Origin: Pseudomonadota bacterium
GTDB taxonomy: Bacteria > Desulfobacterota > Desulfobacteria > Desulfobacterales > RPRI01
Direction of reading: 5' to 3'
Assembly (NCBI GenBank): GCA_018830925.1
Contig: JAHJRK010000205.1
Coordinates: forward strand, 1 to 9,987
DNA: 9,987 nt
Shown: positions 1 through 8,078 of the stretch, piece by piece
Position numbering within the stretch: the stretch's first letter is position 1
Layout: each line of letters begins with the position of its first letter
The notes under the pieces: generated by a model
Databases searched by the model: none
What the model was told of the DNA's origin: nothing
The model's input: the letters and a program-made list of their open reading frames with translations, nothing else
Translations under genes and position numbers: made by a program

Positions 1-1529
1 CTTTTTAAATCCTGGAAAAGCATCTCTTCACCAAACCGCCTGACTTCGTTGCCGCTATCCTTTTCAAGCGATCCGAGTATCCCGAAATCAATTCCTGCTG
101 CTGAAAGAATTTTTGCCGCAGCTCTTCCAATATTCTGCATCCTGTCGTCATATGAAGTAATGCTGTCAACAAAATAAAGTGTTTCGGCTGTTTCTCCCTT
201 TTCGATCATCTTAACATTACATTCTCCGGGCAGTTCCTTGGTCCAGTCAGCGCGCTTTTTCTCCATTTTTCCCCAGGGATTGCCGCGTTTTTCAAGGGCA
301 CTGAGAGGTTTTTGAATTGATTGGGGCACCATTCCTTCATCCACCATGCCTCTTCTCAAATCAACAATTTTATCTATGTATTCTATCATCAAGGGGCATT
401 CCTGCTCGCATGCTCCACATGTTGTGCAGGACCAGATTTCATCTTCATTATAAACGCTTCCCATGAGCAGCTCTTCATGTTTCTGACCGCTCCCTAAAAC
501 AGAATATTTTTTGAATACGTGATCACGCCCTTTAATGGAAATAAAACGAGGTGAAAGAGGACGTCCTACGGCATTTGCCGGACACTGGTCGGAACACCTT
601 CCGCAATCGGCGCATGAATAAAAATCGAGGATATGCTTCCAGGTAAAATCCTCTAATTTTTTAACTCCGAAAGATTCAATTCCATCAAGTTTATCGTCAT
701 CAACACCGTACCTGACCGGTTTTATCTTACCTTTGTCCAAACGCATAAAAAAGACGTTAAAAACAGATGTGATAACATGGAAATGCTTGCCCATAGGAAG
801 AAAACAGAGGAAAAAGAAGAATGTCAGGTCATGAACAAAAAATGATCCTACATGAATATTCTGCAGAGTTGCAGCAGAAGTATCCAGAAGCATATTTTTA
901 AACAGCCGGACAAGAGTGCCAGGAGCAAGGAATTCTACCTCGAAACCACCCTGAACCTGAGCCGCTGCAAGACTGGCTTCAAAAAGGCTTTCAGAAATCA
1001 TAAGAGTCGATATGACACCCAGAACAAATACAGCTTCCGCCGTATGATCCTTTCCGTATTTTTCCGGGACGGCATATCTTTTAGGTTTAAAAATGCCCCT
1101 TCTAACGGCAGCTATTATACATGCGATAAGAACCATTGTGGCGGCATAATCTTTTAAAATATTGTAGGCATGCCCGATCACTCCATTCAGCCCCGGCAAA
1201 ACAAATCCTTCATAAAATCCGATAATGACAAGTGAGGTGGAACGGATAGAAAGAATGATAAATCCGGCAAAAATAATCATATGAAGTACGCCGGCCAGCA
1301 TGTATCTTGGCTGACGGTACTGGATAAGCCATAGCTTTATTAAATTTATAGTCCGCTCAGGAATTCTGTCAAAACGAAAATCAGGAGATGATTTTAAAAG
1401 TGGCGTAACCCTCTTATTCATTATATAGGCAAAGATTCCAACACCAATTACCGGTATCAAAACAGAAAATATGTAGGCAGGAATCCCGAAAAGAGACGCA
1501 TTTGCCGGAGAGATCAGAGCAATTTCCAT
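1..1529 (-). CDS. Membrane-bound Fe-S oxidoreductase (HdrD-like, likely ETF:quinone oxidoreductase), partial
   Basis: The frame opens with ATG at 1527-1529 and stays open to the left edge: 509 codons are visible and the C-terminus is missing. The N-terminal ~260 residues hold about five hydrophobic segments (near 13-35, 78-97, 110-141, 164-183, 230-262), resembling a nitrate-reductase-gamma-type haem b module. H83, H120, H249 and H251 are possible haem ligands. A two-cluster ferredoxin domain follows: CxxCxxCxxxCP begins at C306 and again at C368 (CTTCGACEQECP). From ~450 a CCG-type (HdrD/GlpC) domain starts, but the cysteines expected there read S456 and D491. Related membrane proteins in syntrophic and sulfate-reducing fatty-acid degraders pass electrons from reduced ETF to menaquinone, which fits the neighbouring fadD and acyl-CoA dehydrogenases; that role is inferred. 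A purine-rich AAGGGAG lies about 13 bases before the ATG, a rather long spacing. A FadR-type operator and promoter stand upstream. Confidence 0.85.
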   Translation of the reverse strand, partial: MEIALISPANASLFGIPAYIFSVLIPVIGVGIFAYIMNKRVTPLLKSSPDFRFDRIPERTINLIKLWLIQYRQPRYMLAGVLHMIIFAGFIILSIRSTSLVIIGFYEGFVLPGLNGVIGHAYNILKDYAATMVLIACIIAAVRRGIFKPKRYAVPEKYGKDHTAEAVFVLGVISTLMISESLFEASLAAAQVQGGFEVEFLAPGTLVRLFKNMLLDTSAATLQNIHVGSFFVHDLTFFFFLCFLPMGKHFHVITSVFNVFFMRLDKGKIKPVRYGVDDDKLDGIESFGVKKLEDFTWKHILDFYSCADCGRCSDQCPANAVGRPLSPRFISIKGRDHVFKKYSVLGSGQKHEELLMGSVYNEDEIWSCTTCGACEQECPLMIEYIDKIVDLRRGMVDEGMVPQSIQKPLSALEKRGNPWGKMEKKRADWTKELPGECNVKMIEKGETAETLYFVDSITSYDDRMQNIGRAAAKILSAAGIDFGILGSLEKDSGNEVRRFGEEMLFQDLK

Positions 1530-1572
1530 TTTTACTTTCTTTCTCCCTTCACATATGTTATAAAAATAAAAA

Positions 1573-1590
1573 TGAATGAATGTTCATTCA
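1573..1590. promoter_or_regulatory. FadR-type operator 1 (before the Fe-S oxidoreductase)
   Basis: The site reads TGAATGAATGTTCATTCA. It is the core of a longer perfect palindrome (1566-1597) with 15-bp arms around a central TG. It matches the B. subtilis FadR box, TGAATGAATANTCATTCA as remembered, at all but one defined position, and differs from operator 2 at a single base. It begins 2 bases past the predicted minus-strand -10 at 1593-1598, so a bound repressor would cover the start point of the oxidoreductase transcript. It is about 220 bp from the fadD start, so control of fadD from here is possible but not shown. Confidence 0.8.
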
Positions 1591-1592
1591 TT

Positions 1593-1620
1593 TTTATCAG
1601 ACAGATTTTCATCCTGTCAA
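1593..1620 (-). promoter_or_regulatory. Predicted sigma-70 promoter of the Fe-S oxidoreductase
   Basis: On the minus strand a perfect -35 TTGACA (1615-1620) is followed after 16 bases by GATAAA (1593-1598), a 4/6 match to the -10. The -35 sits in CTTGACAGG, a 9-base stretch found identically at the tetR promoter. The start point would fall near 1586, inside operator 1, leaving a leader of about 57 bases. Confidence 0.6.
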
Positions 1621-1808
1621 GAAAAAAACGATTTTACAGCTTTAAAAAGAATAATGTATCGTAAATATTTATCGGCTTCAACTTACTATAAGTATCCTTA
1701 AAATACCATTGATTATTTTATTGTGAGGAGTTTTTTATTAGCTCGTGATAATTCAAAAATAATGATAATTTATCAACTCATTTATTAAAATTAGAAAAGG
1801 AGGCTATC
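1599..1808. other. AT-rich upstream region of fadD with a 13-bp palindrome
   Basis: No gene is seen here. The palindrome TGATAATTTATCA lies at 1763-1775, and its left half (TGATAATT) is repeated directly at 1746-1753, 17 bp upstream. Both lie within 65 bp of the fadD start and could be an operator. I find no convincing plus-strand promoter: TTTACA at 1633-1638 with TATCGT 18 bases later is the best weak pair. A strong ribosome binding site, AAGGAGG (1797-1803), stands 5 bases before the fadD ATG and fixes that start. Confidence 0.45.
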
Positions 1809-3500
1809 ATGACAACCGGAGTAAGTTACCAGAACAAACCATGGCTTCAACATTACGAGGAAGGAGTTCCGGAAAAGATCAATGTTGAAAAAGCCTGTCT
1901 TCCCGATTTTCTGGAGAGAACGGCAAAAGAATTCCCTGACAAAATGGCTCTGAATTTTCAAGGCTACACTGTGAATTATCATGAGCTCAACAGCATGGTA
2001 AACAGATTCGCAGCCTGCCTTAACAGCTTCGGTATCAAAAAGGGAGACCGTGTCGCAATTCTTCTGCCCAACCTTATCCCTTGCGTAGTAGCTTATTATG
2101 CAATTATCAAGCTTGGTGGAATAGCAGTCATGAACAATCCTCTTTATTCCGACAGAGAGCTTGAATATCAGTTCAATAATTCAGGTGCAAAGCTTCTTAT
2201 TACCCTCGACCTTCTGGGTAACCGCATGATCGATCTGCGTCCGAAAACGGGGATAAAACAGATAATCTACACATCCATCGGTGATTATCTTCCCTTTCCG
2301 AAGAACATTCTTTTCCCGCTTGTGGGAAAGAAAAAAGGGCTTGCTGCAGATGTCAAACGGACGGATGATGCTTACAAATGGAAGGATCTTCTTTCAAAAC
2401 ATTTCCCTGCTCCTCCGCGTGTATCGCTTTCTTTTGACGATGTTGCCATGTATCAGTACACAGGTGGAACTACAGGCGTATCGAAAGGTGTTATGCTGAC
2501 ACATGCAAATCTTAGTACTCAGGTTCAGCAGGTCCGCGCATGGTTCCCTAAATTTAACAGAGGCGAAGAGATAATGCTCGGAGCATTGCCTTTTTTCCAT
2601 GTATTCGGCCTTACTGTTGCAATGAATTTTTCTATATACATGGGCTGGGGAGATATTCTTGTTCCCAAACCCCAACCTGAACCGCTCCTTGAAGCAATAG
2701 GAAAATTCAGACCCACTTTTGCACCTCTTGTTCCGACAATGTATATCGGCATGCTCAATAATCCCCTGATCAACAAGACCGATATGACTTCAATAAAGGG
2801 GTGCTTCTCCGGAAGCGCTCCGCTTCCGGTTGAGGTTATCAGGGATTTTGAAAAAAAGACAGGCGCAGTTATTGTCGAAGGATTTGGAATGACCGAATCG
2901 TCCCCTGTTACACATATCAATCCCTTTGCAGGCGGCAAGCGCAAGGTTGGAAGTATCGGGTTGCCCATATCCGACACTGAAAGCAGAATAGTGGACTTAA
3001 ACGACGGGAAAACCGACCTGCCTGTCGGTGAAATAGGCGAACTTATCGTTAAAGGCCCGCAGGTTATGAAAGGTTACAGGAATATGCCGGAAGAAACAGC
3101 AAATACCCTTGGAGACGGATGGCTTCACACCGGCGACATAGCAAAAATGGATGATGACGGATATTTCTTCATCGTAGACCGTAAAAAGGATATGATAATA
3201 TCGGGTGGCTACAATGTGTATCCCCGAGATGTAGAGGAAGTATTGTTCGAACATCCTAAGGTGCAGGAAGCCACGGTAATCGGCATACCCCATCCGGTTC
3301 GCGGAGAAGCGGTTAAAGTCTTTATAGTTTTAAAAGAAGGAGAAACGGCAACAAAAGAGGAGCTGCTTGAGCACTGCAAAAAAAGCCTGGCTACATATAA
3401 GCTCCCTGCCGAATTTGAATTCAGGAAAGAGCTCCCGAAAACAAACGTGGGAAAGGTGCTTAAAAAGAACCTGAGGGCGGAATCAGTTGCGATAAAATAG
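1809..3500 (+). CDS. fadD: Long-chain fatty-acid--CoA ligase (AMP-forming)
   Basis: At 563 residues it has the usual length of the FadD family. It activates free fatty acids to acyl-CoA through an acyl-adenylate, the entry step of beta-oxidation, and is expected in the cytoplasm or on the inner membrane face. All adenylate-forming motifs are visible: the phosphate loop YTGGTTGVSKG (217-227), GFGMTESSP (358-366), HTGD with D443, the hinge VDRKKDMIISGGYNVYPRD (456-474), and the C-terminal catalytic lysine K549 in PKTNVGKVLKK. No truncation is seen. The ATG at 1809 is preceded by AAGGAGG with 5-base spacing. The gene is divergent from the Fe-S oxidoreductase and convergent with the acyl-CoA dehydrogenase operon, with a terminator just after its stop. 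The family is certain; chain-length preference cannot be read from sequence, so a medium-chain or aromatic acid substrate is not excluded. Confidence 0.93.
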   Translation: MTTGVSYQNKPWLQHYEEGVPEKINVEKACLPDFLERTAKEFPDKMALNFQGYTVNYHELNSMVNRFAACLNSFGIKKGDRVAILLPNLIPCVVAYYAIIKLGGIAVMNNPLYSDRELEYQFNNSGAKLLITLDLLGNRMIDLRPKTGIKQIIYTSIGDYLPFPKNILFPLVGKKKGLAADVKRTDDAYKWKDLLSKHFPAPPRVSLSFDDVAMYQYTGGTTGVSKGVMLTHANLSTQVQQVRAWFPKFNRGEEIMLGALPFFHVFGLTVAMNFSIYMGWGDILVPKPQPEPLLEAIGKFRPTFAPLVPTMYIGMLNNPLINKTDMTSIKGCFSGSAPLPVEVIRDFEKKTGAVIVEGFGMTESSPVTHINPFAGGKRKVGSIGLPISDTESRIVDLNDGKTDLPVGEIGELIVKGPQVMKGYRNMPEETANTLGDGWLHTGDIAKMDDDGYFFIVDRKKDMIISGGYNVYPRDVEEVLFEHPKVQEATVIGIPHPVRGEAVKVFIVLKEGETATKEELLEHCKKSLATYKLPAEFEFRKELPKTNVGKVLKKNLRAESVAIK

Positions 3501-3514
3501 CAGACAGACAAAGG

Positions 3515-3557
3515 AATAATAAAAGGCCGACTTGGCATAACTCCGCCTTTTATTATT
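3515..3557. terminator. Bidirectional rho-independent terminator between convergent genes
   Basis: A perfect 13-bp inverted repeat, AATAATAAAAGGC (3515-3527) and GCCTTTTATTATT (3545-3557), encloses a 17-base loop. The GGC/GCC clamp next to the A-run and T-run gives a U-rich tail on either strand. It lies between the fadD stop (3500) and the stop of the opposing dehydrogenase (3568), so it can end both transcripts. Confidence 0.85.
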
Positions 3558-3567
3558 TGTATATAAA

Positions 3568-5352
3568 TTAAAAAGGATATTTCTGTCCCTTAATAACTTT
3601 TTCAGCAATAAAACGCCTCAAAAGGATAGTGTTAAGAGGCCTGTATGAAGAAAGCCTGTCTGCTGCATTATATTTTGCCGTAAGCGCATCACCCTCTTCC
3701 AAGAAAGAAAAGACCTGCCGGGCCATAGCGGCTATTTCCGGAACAGCATCGTTTACATACACTTTGACTGCCGCAATATGGTATTCGGCCTTCTTTTCAC
3801 CCTTTGAAACAGAAAGCTTTTCAGCCCTCAACAGACCGCTTTCCATGGCAAATATTCTGATTATCATGTCGGCCAGCAGAGCCATAATTTCCTGTTCTTC
3901 GGCAATATTTGCCAAAAGCCTGTTCACAGCAGAACCAGCTGCAATAAGAAGCATTTTTTTACACATGTCAACCATGAACTTCTGCATCCCAAGAGGAGAG
4001 CTGTCCATTTTAACATCATCAGGAGCATCCGCCTTTATTTCATTCTCAATAGTTTTCAGGGCATCTATGACAGGAAGCCTGTTTTGAAATCCCCTTTTAA
4101 TAAATGTTCCCGGAATCAACAGGCGGTTTATTTCGTTTGTCCCTTCAAAAATCCTGTTGATTCTTGAATCCCGGTACATGCGCTCGGCCGGGTATTCGCT
4201 GATATATCCGTTCCCGCCGAATATCTGTACAAGTTCATCCACGCAAAAATCAAGGCACTCACTCCCGAATATCTTTGCGATAGAACACTCTATAGCATAT
4301 TCCTCTATAGCCCTGGCATTCTCGGCACCGTCTTTCCTTGCTTTTTCATCCAAAACGCCAAGCCTGTCATCAATTGCAGCAGCAGTGCGATAGGCAAGCG
4401 ATTCGGCAATGTATGTCCTTATGCTCATATCAGCCAGTTTCTTTTTTATCATGCCGAATGAGCTGATTTTTTTGCCGAACTGTTCTCGCATATTTGCATA
4501 CTTAACGGCCTCGGCTATTGCGGTCTTGCTAGGCCCGACCACGCTTGCCCCAAGCTTCAACCGGCCGATATTCAGAACATTGAATGCAATCTTATGCCCC
4601 TGACCGATTGTAAAAAGAACGTTCTCAACAGGAACAACACAGTCTTTAAAAATAACAGACGTAGTGGAAGACCCTTTTATTCCCATCTTCTTTTCTTCGG
4701 GTCCGCTCGATATTCCGGGAAAGCTTCTCTCTACTATAAAGCCGGTAAATTTATCACCGTCCACTTTTGCATAAATTATAAAAACATCCGCCCAGCCGCC
4801 GTTCGAGATGAATATCTTCTCCCCGTTCAAAATGTAATTTTTGCCGTCGGAAGAAAGCACCGCAGTCGATTGTGAATTCAGGGCATCCGATCCTGCATTT
4901 GACTCTGTAAGGCAGTACGCTGCAATCAATTCGCCGGAAGCCAGTTTTGGTAGATACTTCCTTTTCTGTTCGTCATTTCCGAAATAAATAATCGGGAGGG
5001 TTCCTATTCCTGTATGTGAAGAATGGGAGACAGCAAAAGATGCTCCGGTTCCCATAGCTTCAGTTACAAGGCAGGTGCTTATTTTGTCCATCCCTTCCCC
5101 ACCGTATTCGACCGGAATATCTATTCCATTCAAACCAATTTCACCGGTTTTCCTGAAGAGGGAGCGGACAAACGATTCGTCTTTCTCCTCGATGTGCTCG
5201 ATATTCGGCAGAATCTCTTTTTTTACAAAATCGACGGCCGTATCGTAAATCATCTTGTGTTCCCGGCTTAAATCTTCCGGGATAAACACGTCTTTTGGCA
5301 AGGTTTCCGAAACAAGAAATTCACCACCTAAAAATATTTTTCTTTGAGACAT
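3568..5352 (-). CDS. fadE: Acyl-CoA dehydrogenase, FadE/VLCAD-like
   Basis: This 594-residue FAD enzyme would oxidise a long-chain acyl-CoA to trans-2-enoyl-CoA and pass electrons to ETF. The dehydrogenase core runs from about 30 to 410: YCLTESNAGSD (146-156) is the FAD/substrate signature, FGGNGYISEYPAERMYRD (378-395) is the C-terminal signature, and FEGT gives the catalytic base E403. About 180 further residues form the C-terminal extension found in VLCAD/ACAD9 and in Bacillus FadE, which has about the same length. The N-terminal stretch PEDLSREHKMI and the GIGTLPIIYFGNDEQKRKYLP block also look FadE-like from memory. GGGAG lies 9 bases before the ATG at 5350-5352. It is the last visible gene of the fadR operon, 165 bp after the other dehydrogenase, and ends at the convergent terminator. 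The family is secure; substrate length is inferred. Confidence 0.9.
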   Translation of the reverse strand: MSQRKIFLGGEFLVSETLPKDVFIPEDLSREHKMIYDTAVDFVKKEILPNIEHIEEKDESFVRSLFRKTGEIGLNGIDIPVEYGGEGMDKISTCLVTEAMGTGASFAVSHSSHTGIGTLPIIYFGNDEQKRKYLPKLASGELIAAYCLTESNAGSDALNSQSTAVLSSDGKNYILNGEKIFISNGGWADVFIIYAKVDGDKFTGFIVERSFPGISSGPEEKKMGIKGSSTTSVIFKDCVVPVENVLFTIGQGHKIAFNVLNIGRLKLGASVVGPSKTAIAEAVKYANMREQFGKKISSFGMIKKKLADMSIRTYIAESLAYRTAAAIDDRLGVLDEKARKDGAENARAIEEYAIECSIAKIFGSECLDFCVDELVQIFGGNGYISEYPAERMYRDSRINRIFEGTNEINRLLIPGTFIKRGFQNRLPVIDALKTIENEIKADAPDDVKMDSSPLGMQKFMVDMCKKMLLIAAGSAVNRLLANIAEEQEIMALLADMIIRIFAMESGLLRAEKLSVSKGEKKAEYHIAAVKVYVNDAVPEIAAMARQVFSFLEEGDALTAKYNAADRLSSYRPLNTILLRRFIAEKVIKGQKYPF

Positions 5353-5394
5353 TTTATTTATCTCCCAGCGTTAAGGTTGAAAATTACGTAAGCA

Positions 5395-5427
5395 GTGAAT
5401 CTATCCGTCCTGAAGGGCGGGCTTCCC
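5395..5427 (-). repeat. Short hairpin resembling an IS200/IS605-type right end (remnant)
   Basis: In the 165-bp gap between the two dehydrogenase genes, CCGTCC (5405-5410) and GGGCGG (5415-5420) pair with one mismatch around TGAA. On the minus strand this reads as CCGCCC-TTCA-GGACGG, flanked by GAAGCC before and by GATTCAC 4 bases after. That pattern (GAAGCC, C-rich hairpin with TTCA loop, then TTCAC) is like the subterminal hairpin of IS200/IS605/IS1341 elements. No transposase or TnpB-like frame is near, so at most a solitary end remains. There is no T-run, so it is not a typical terminator. Confidence 0.35.
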
Positions 5428-5517
5428 TGTAATGACAAAATCTCATTCAGACTGATTCTCCTGGCCCCGCCTTACAAGACATGGTTTGCGGAAAGCAGGC
5501 CTGTCAATATAAACAAT

Positions 5518-7389
5518 TTATCCACCGAACGAAACTTCCGGAATTTCAACAGCGGCGCTGCTTGATTCCAGAATGGCTTTCATCTTTCCGAAAGTTACAG
5601 GAAGCATTACATTGATGAAGAACTCGGCGCTCTTGATCTGGCCTTCATAGAATGCGGCATTCCTGTCTTTTTCAATTTTTGCCCGCCTTTCCAGATAATT
5701 TATACCCTCTTCAAGACCGGTGCTGCCAATCAATTTTTCTAGTTTTGGAGCGGCAATTACGGCTCTCCAGAGAAGCATCCATGCCATTATGACATCTCCT
5801 GAAGCTTCCAGGAACGGATATGCAAATGCAAATGCGGTAAGAACTTTGGGCGACATCGCTGTAGCCCCTATATGCATGGCAACTTCTCCAAGTTTATTTA
5901 ATGATTTTTCAACATTTGCAGCAAGTTTTTCAAGTCCGTGGATTCCCTTTGCGGCTGCGATCGTTTTCTGAATCTCGCTGAAAAGATCCATAACAAGCTT
6001 GCCCTTGTTCATGCCGAGCTTGCGTCCGAGAAGGTCCATTGCCTGGATGCCGTTTGTTCCCTCGTAAAGCATGGTGATTCTGCAGTCTCTTAACAACTGT
6101 TCAACGGGATACTCTTTTATAAAACCATACCCGCCGTATACCTGAATACCATGGCTGCACACCTCAAAAGATTTATCGGTTATATATGCTTTGACTATCG
6201 GCGTGAGAACTTCGATAAGCCCGTGATATTTTGCTTTTTCCCCTTCATCGCTTGCGGTCTCCATCTTGTCTGCGCAAAAACCCGAGTAGTAAATCAGGCT
6301 CCTCATGCCCTCGATATAGGTTTTCATTATCATAAGCTGGCGGCGCACATCAGGGTGCTGTATAATGGGAACTGACGGAGCATTCGCATCCATCATTTGA
6401 AGCAGGTTTTTTCCCTGGACACGCTGTCTCGCATAGTTAACGGCATACATGTAAGATGAAGAGGCGCAGACAAAACCCTGAAGGCCGACAAGCTGACGCG
6501 CTTCATTCATCATGAGAAACATCGCCCGCATACCCCGGTTCTCTTCCCCAAGAAGAGTTCCTCGGCACTTGCCCTTACCGCCCAGTGCAAGTGAACATGT
6601 GGCATTTCCATGGATACCCATTTTTTCTTCTATGCCTGTACAAACTACATCGTTGAATTCGCCAAGGCTTCCGTCGTCATTAACCCATATCTTGGGCACA
6701 AGGAACAAAGAGATTCCCTTCGTACCAGCCGGGGCTCCCTCTATTCGGGCAAGAACCGGATGAATAATGTTTTCAGCAAGGTCATGTTCACCGCCTGAAA
6801 TAAATATCTTGTTGCCGGTTATTGAGTACGTGCCGTCATCGTTCTTTTTTGCACTCGTAGTAAGAGCCCCGACATCAGAACCGGCCTCAGGTTCTGTAAG
6901 AAGCATAGTACCGCCCCATTCACCGGTATACATCTTTTTTAAAAACAGTTTTTTCTGCTTTTCTGTTCCGAATTCATCAATCAGCTTCCCGGCGCCATGT
7001 GTCAGGCCCGCGTACATCATAAATGCGTAGTTCGCTCCGACAAGATAGTCACCTGCTGCAAGAGCAACAGTTTTGGGCATACCCTGGCCGCCCCATTCAG
7101 GGTCTTCCGTCATGGCGACCCATTCCCCTTTTTTAAGAAGGTCATAAACCCTGTGAAAACTCTCGGGAACGCTTACTTTGCCGTTATCAAACCTGCATCC
7201 TTCCCTGTCACCTAATTTCTGGGTCGGAAGCACTTCTTTTATAGCCAGATTACGCGCTTCCGATATTATCATATCAATTGTTTTTTTGCTGAACTCCATG
7301 TATTTTTCGTGCTTGCTGAGATCTGAGACCTGCAATTGTTCGTGCAGAACAAAATCCACATCCCTTCTATCGGCTATTAGCTGTGCCAT
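5518..7389 (-). CDS. Acyl-CoA dehydrogenase with C-terminal extension (large, ~600-residue subfamily)
   Basis: This 623-residue flavoenzyme belongs to the long acyl-CoA dehydrogenase group that carries an extra C-terminal helical domain, as in DmdC- and PA0506-like proteins. The core shows WGGQGMPKTVA (99-109), the FAD/substrate signature LLTEPEAGSD (163-172), the FIKEYPVEQLLRD stretch (423-435), and YEGT with the likely catalytic base E443. The part after ~460 matches the position of the extra domain. It would desaturate an acyl-CoA at C2-C3 and feed ETF. The sequence differs widely from the neighbouring 594-residue dehydrogenase, so the two are paralogues of different subfamilies, probably with different chain lengths. 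The ATG at 7387-7389 has AAGGAG (7399-7404) 9 bases upstream and lies 21 bp after the regulator's stop, so the genes are co-transcribed. No defect is seen. Confidence 0.9.
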   Translation of the reverse strand: MAQLIADRRDVDFVLHEQLQVSDLSKHEKYMEFSKKTIDMIISEARNLAIKEVLPTQKLGDREGCRFDNGKVSVPESFHRVYDLLKKGEWVAMTEDPEWGGQGMPKTVALAAGDYLVGANYAFMMYAGLTHGAGKLIDEFGTEKQKKLFLKKMYTGEWGGTMLLTEPEAGSDVGALTTSAKKNDDGTYSITGNKIFISGGEHDLAENIIHPVLARIEGAPAGTKGISLFLVPKIWVNDDGSLGEFNDVVCTGIEEKMGIHGNATCSLALGGKGKCRGTLLGEENRGMRAMFLMMNEARQLVGLQGFVCASSSYMYAVNYARQRVQGKNLLQMMDANAPSVPIIQHPDVRRQLMIMKTYIEGMRSLIYYSGFCADKMETASDEGEKAKYHGLIEVLTPIVKAYITDKSFEVCSHGIQVYGGYGFIKEYPVEQLLRDCRITMLYEGTNGIQAMDLLGRKLGMNKGKLVMDLFSEIQKTIAAAKGIHGLEKLAANVEKSLNKLGEVAMHIGATAMSPKVLTAFAFAYPFLEASGDVIMAWMLLWRAVIAAPKLEKLIGSTGLEEGINYLERRAKIEKDRNAAFYEGQIKSAEFFINVMLPVTFGKMKAILESSSAAVEIPEVSFGG

Positions 7390-7410
7390 AATTGACTTCT
7401 CCTTAAATGG

Positions 7411-8046
7411 TTATAGATTATTCCTTTCAGAATTTTCGTTCTTTACGTTTCCTGTATTGCCTATTCCTCTTATAAAAAGGTCAACAAGAGGATCGGCCAT
7501 TGAAACAAGATCATACTTCCCATCCGAATGCAGCCAGGTATTTATTACCTCGTCGACACCGCCAAGTATGAACCGTTTTACAAGGCCGACATACAGGTCT
7601 TTGCGAACACTCCCTTCATCCTGACCCCGCTCTACTATTTCCGAAACAATATCAAGATACAGCTTGGACATTTCCTTTATCTGCTCTTCAACAAGACGGC
7701 TGTTCTGATGCGTTTCAGCCTGGTATAAAACCGCCATGTTCCTGTCATTCTGAAATTCTTCAAGATGACGGCGTATCAGATTTCTAAGCTTATCAAAGCT
7801 GTTGTCGGCCTTATTGACTTCTTCCCTGAAACTGTCAAAAACCTGCTTGGTTTTGTAGTTAAAAAACTGAACAAGGATATCATCTTTATTTTTAAAATAT
7901 AAATATATGGTGCCGTCGGCAACTCCGGCCTCCCGGGCAATCTGGGATATTGTCGACTGATAAAAACCCTGTTCGGCAAATACCTTGACGGCAGCCTCCA
8001 GTATTCGGTGGTACTTATCGTTTCCTTTGACTTTATTATTGATCAC
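7411..8046 (-). CDS. fadR: TetR-family fatty-acid regulator, FadR type
   Basis: The protein has 211 residues from the chosen GTG start. The TetR HTH covers about 13-59, with TISQIAREAGVADGTIYLYFKN as recognition region. This block, and the C-terminal stretch VDEVINTWLHSDGKYDLV, closely resemble B. subtilis FadR (YsiA) as I remember it. That protein represses beta-oxidation genes and releases DNA on binding long-chain acyl-CoA. The frame is open up to a TTG at 8103, and an ATG lies at 8095-8097, but both overlap the operator and the -10 and lie upstream of the predicted transcript start. GTG at 8044-8046 follows GGAGGT (8049-8054) closely, only 2 bases apart, which is short; no better start exists before the HTH. 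It is first in an operon with two acyl-CoA dehydrogenases and is very likely autoregulated through operator 2. Confidence 0.88.
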   Translation of the reverse strand: MINNKVKGNDKYHRILEAAVKVFAEQGFYQSTISQIAREAGVADGTIYLYFKNKDDILVQFFNYKTKQVFDSFREEVNKADNSFDKLRNLIRRHLEEFQNDRNMAVLYQAETHQNSRLVEEQIKEMSKLYLDIVSEIVERGQDEGSVRKDLYVGLVKRFILGGVDEVINTWLHSDGKYDLVSMADPLVDLFIRGIGNTGNVKNENSERNNL

Positions 8047-8078
8047 AGACCTCCGTTGAAATTTAATTATATAAAATA

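Noticed and set aside
852..1157. Plus-strand open frame of 101 codons
   Set aside because: It is antisense to the membrane region of the Fe-S oxidoreductase, whose frame is continuous and carries clear motifs; the plus-strand product has no recognisable domain.
3629..4087. Plus-strand open frames inside the dehydrogenase genes
   Set aside because: They are antisense shadows of well-supported acyl-CoA dehydrogenase frames and show no domain of their own.
5405..5420. Hairpin between dehydrogenase genes as a terminator
   Set aside because: No T-run follows on either strand, and the stem is short with a mismatch.
5432..5449. TCATTCA half-site between the two dehydrogenase genes
   Set aside because: Only one half of the FadR box matches; the other half is random, so it is not called as an operator.
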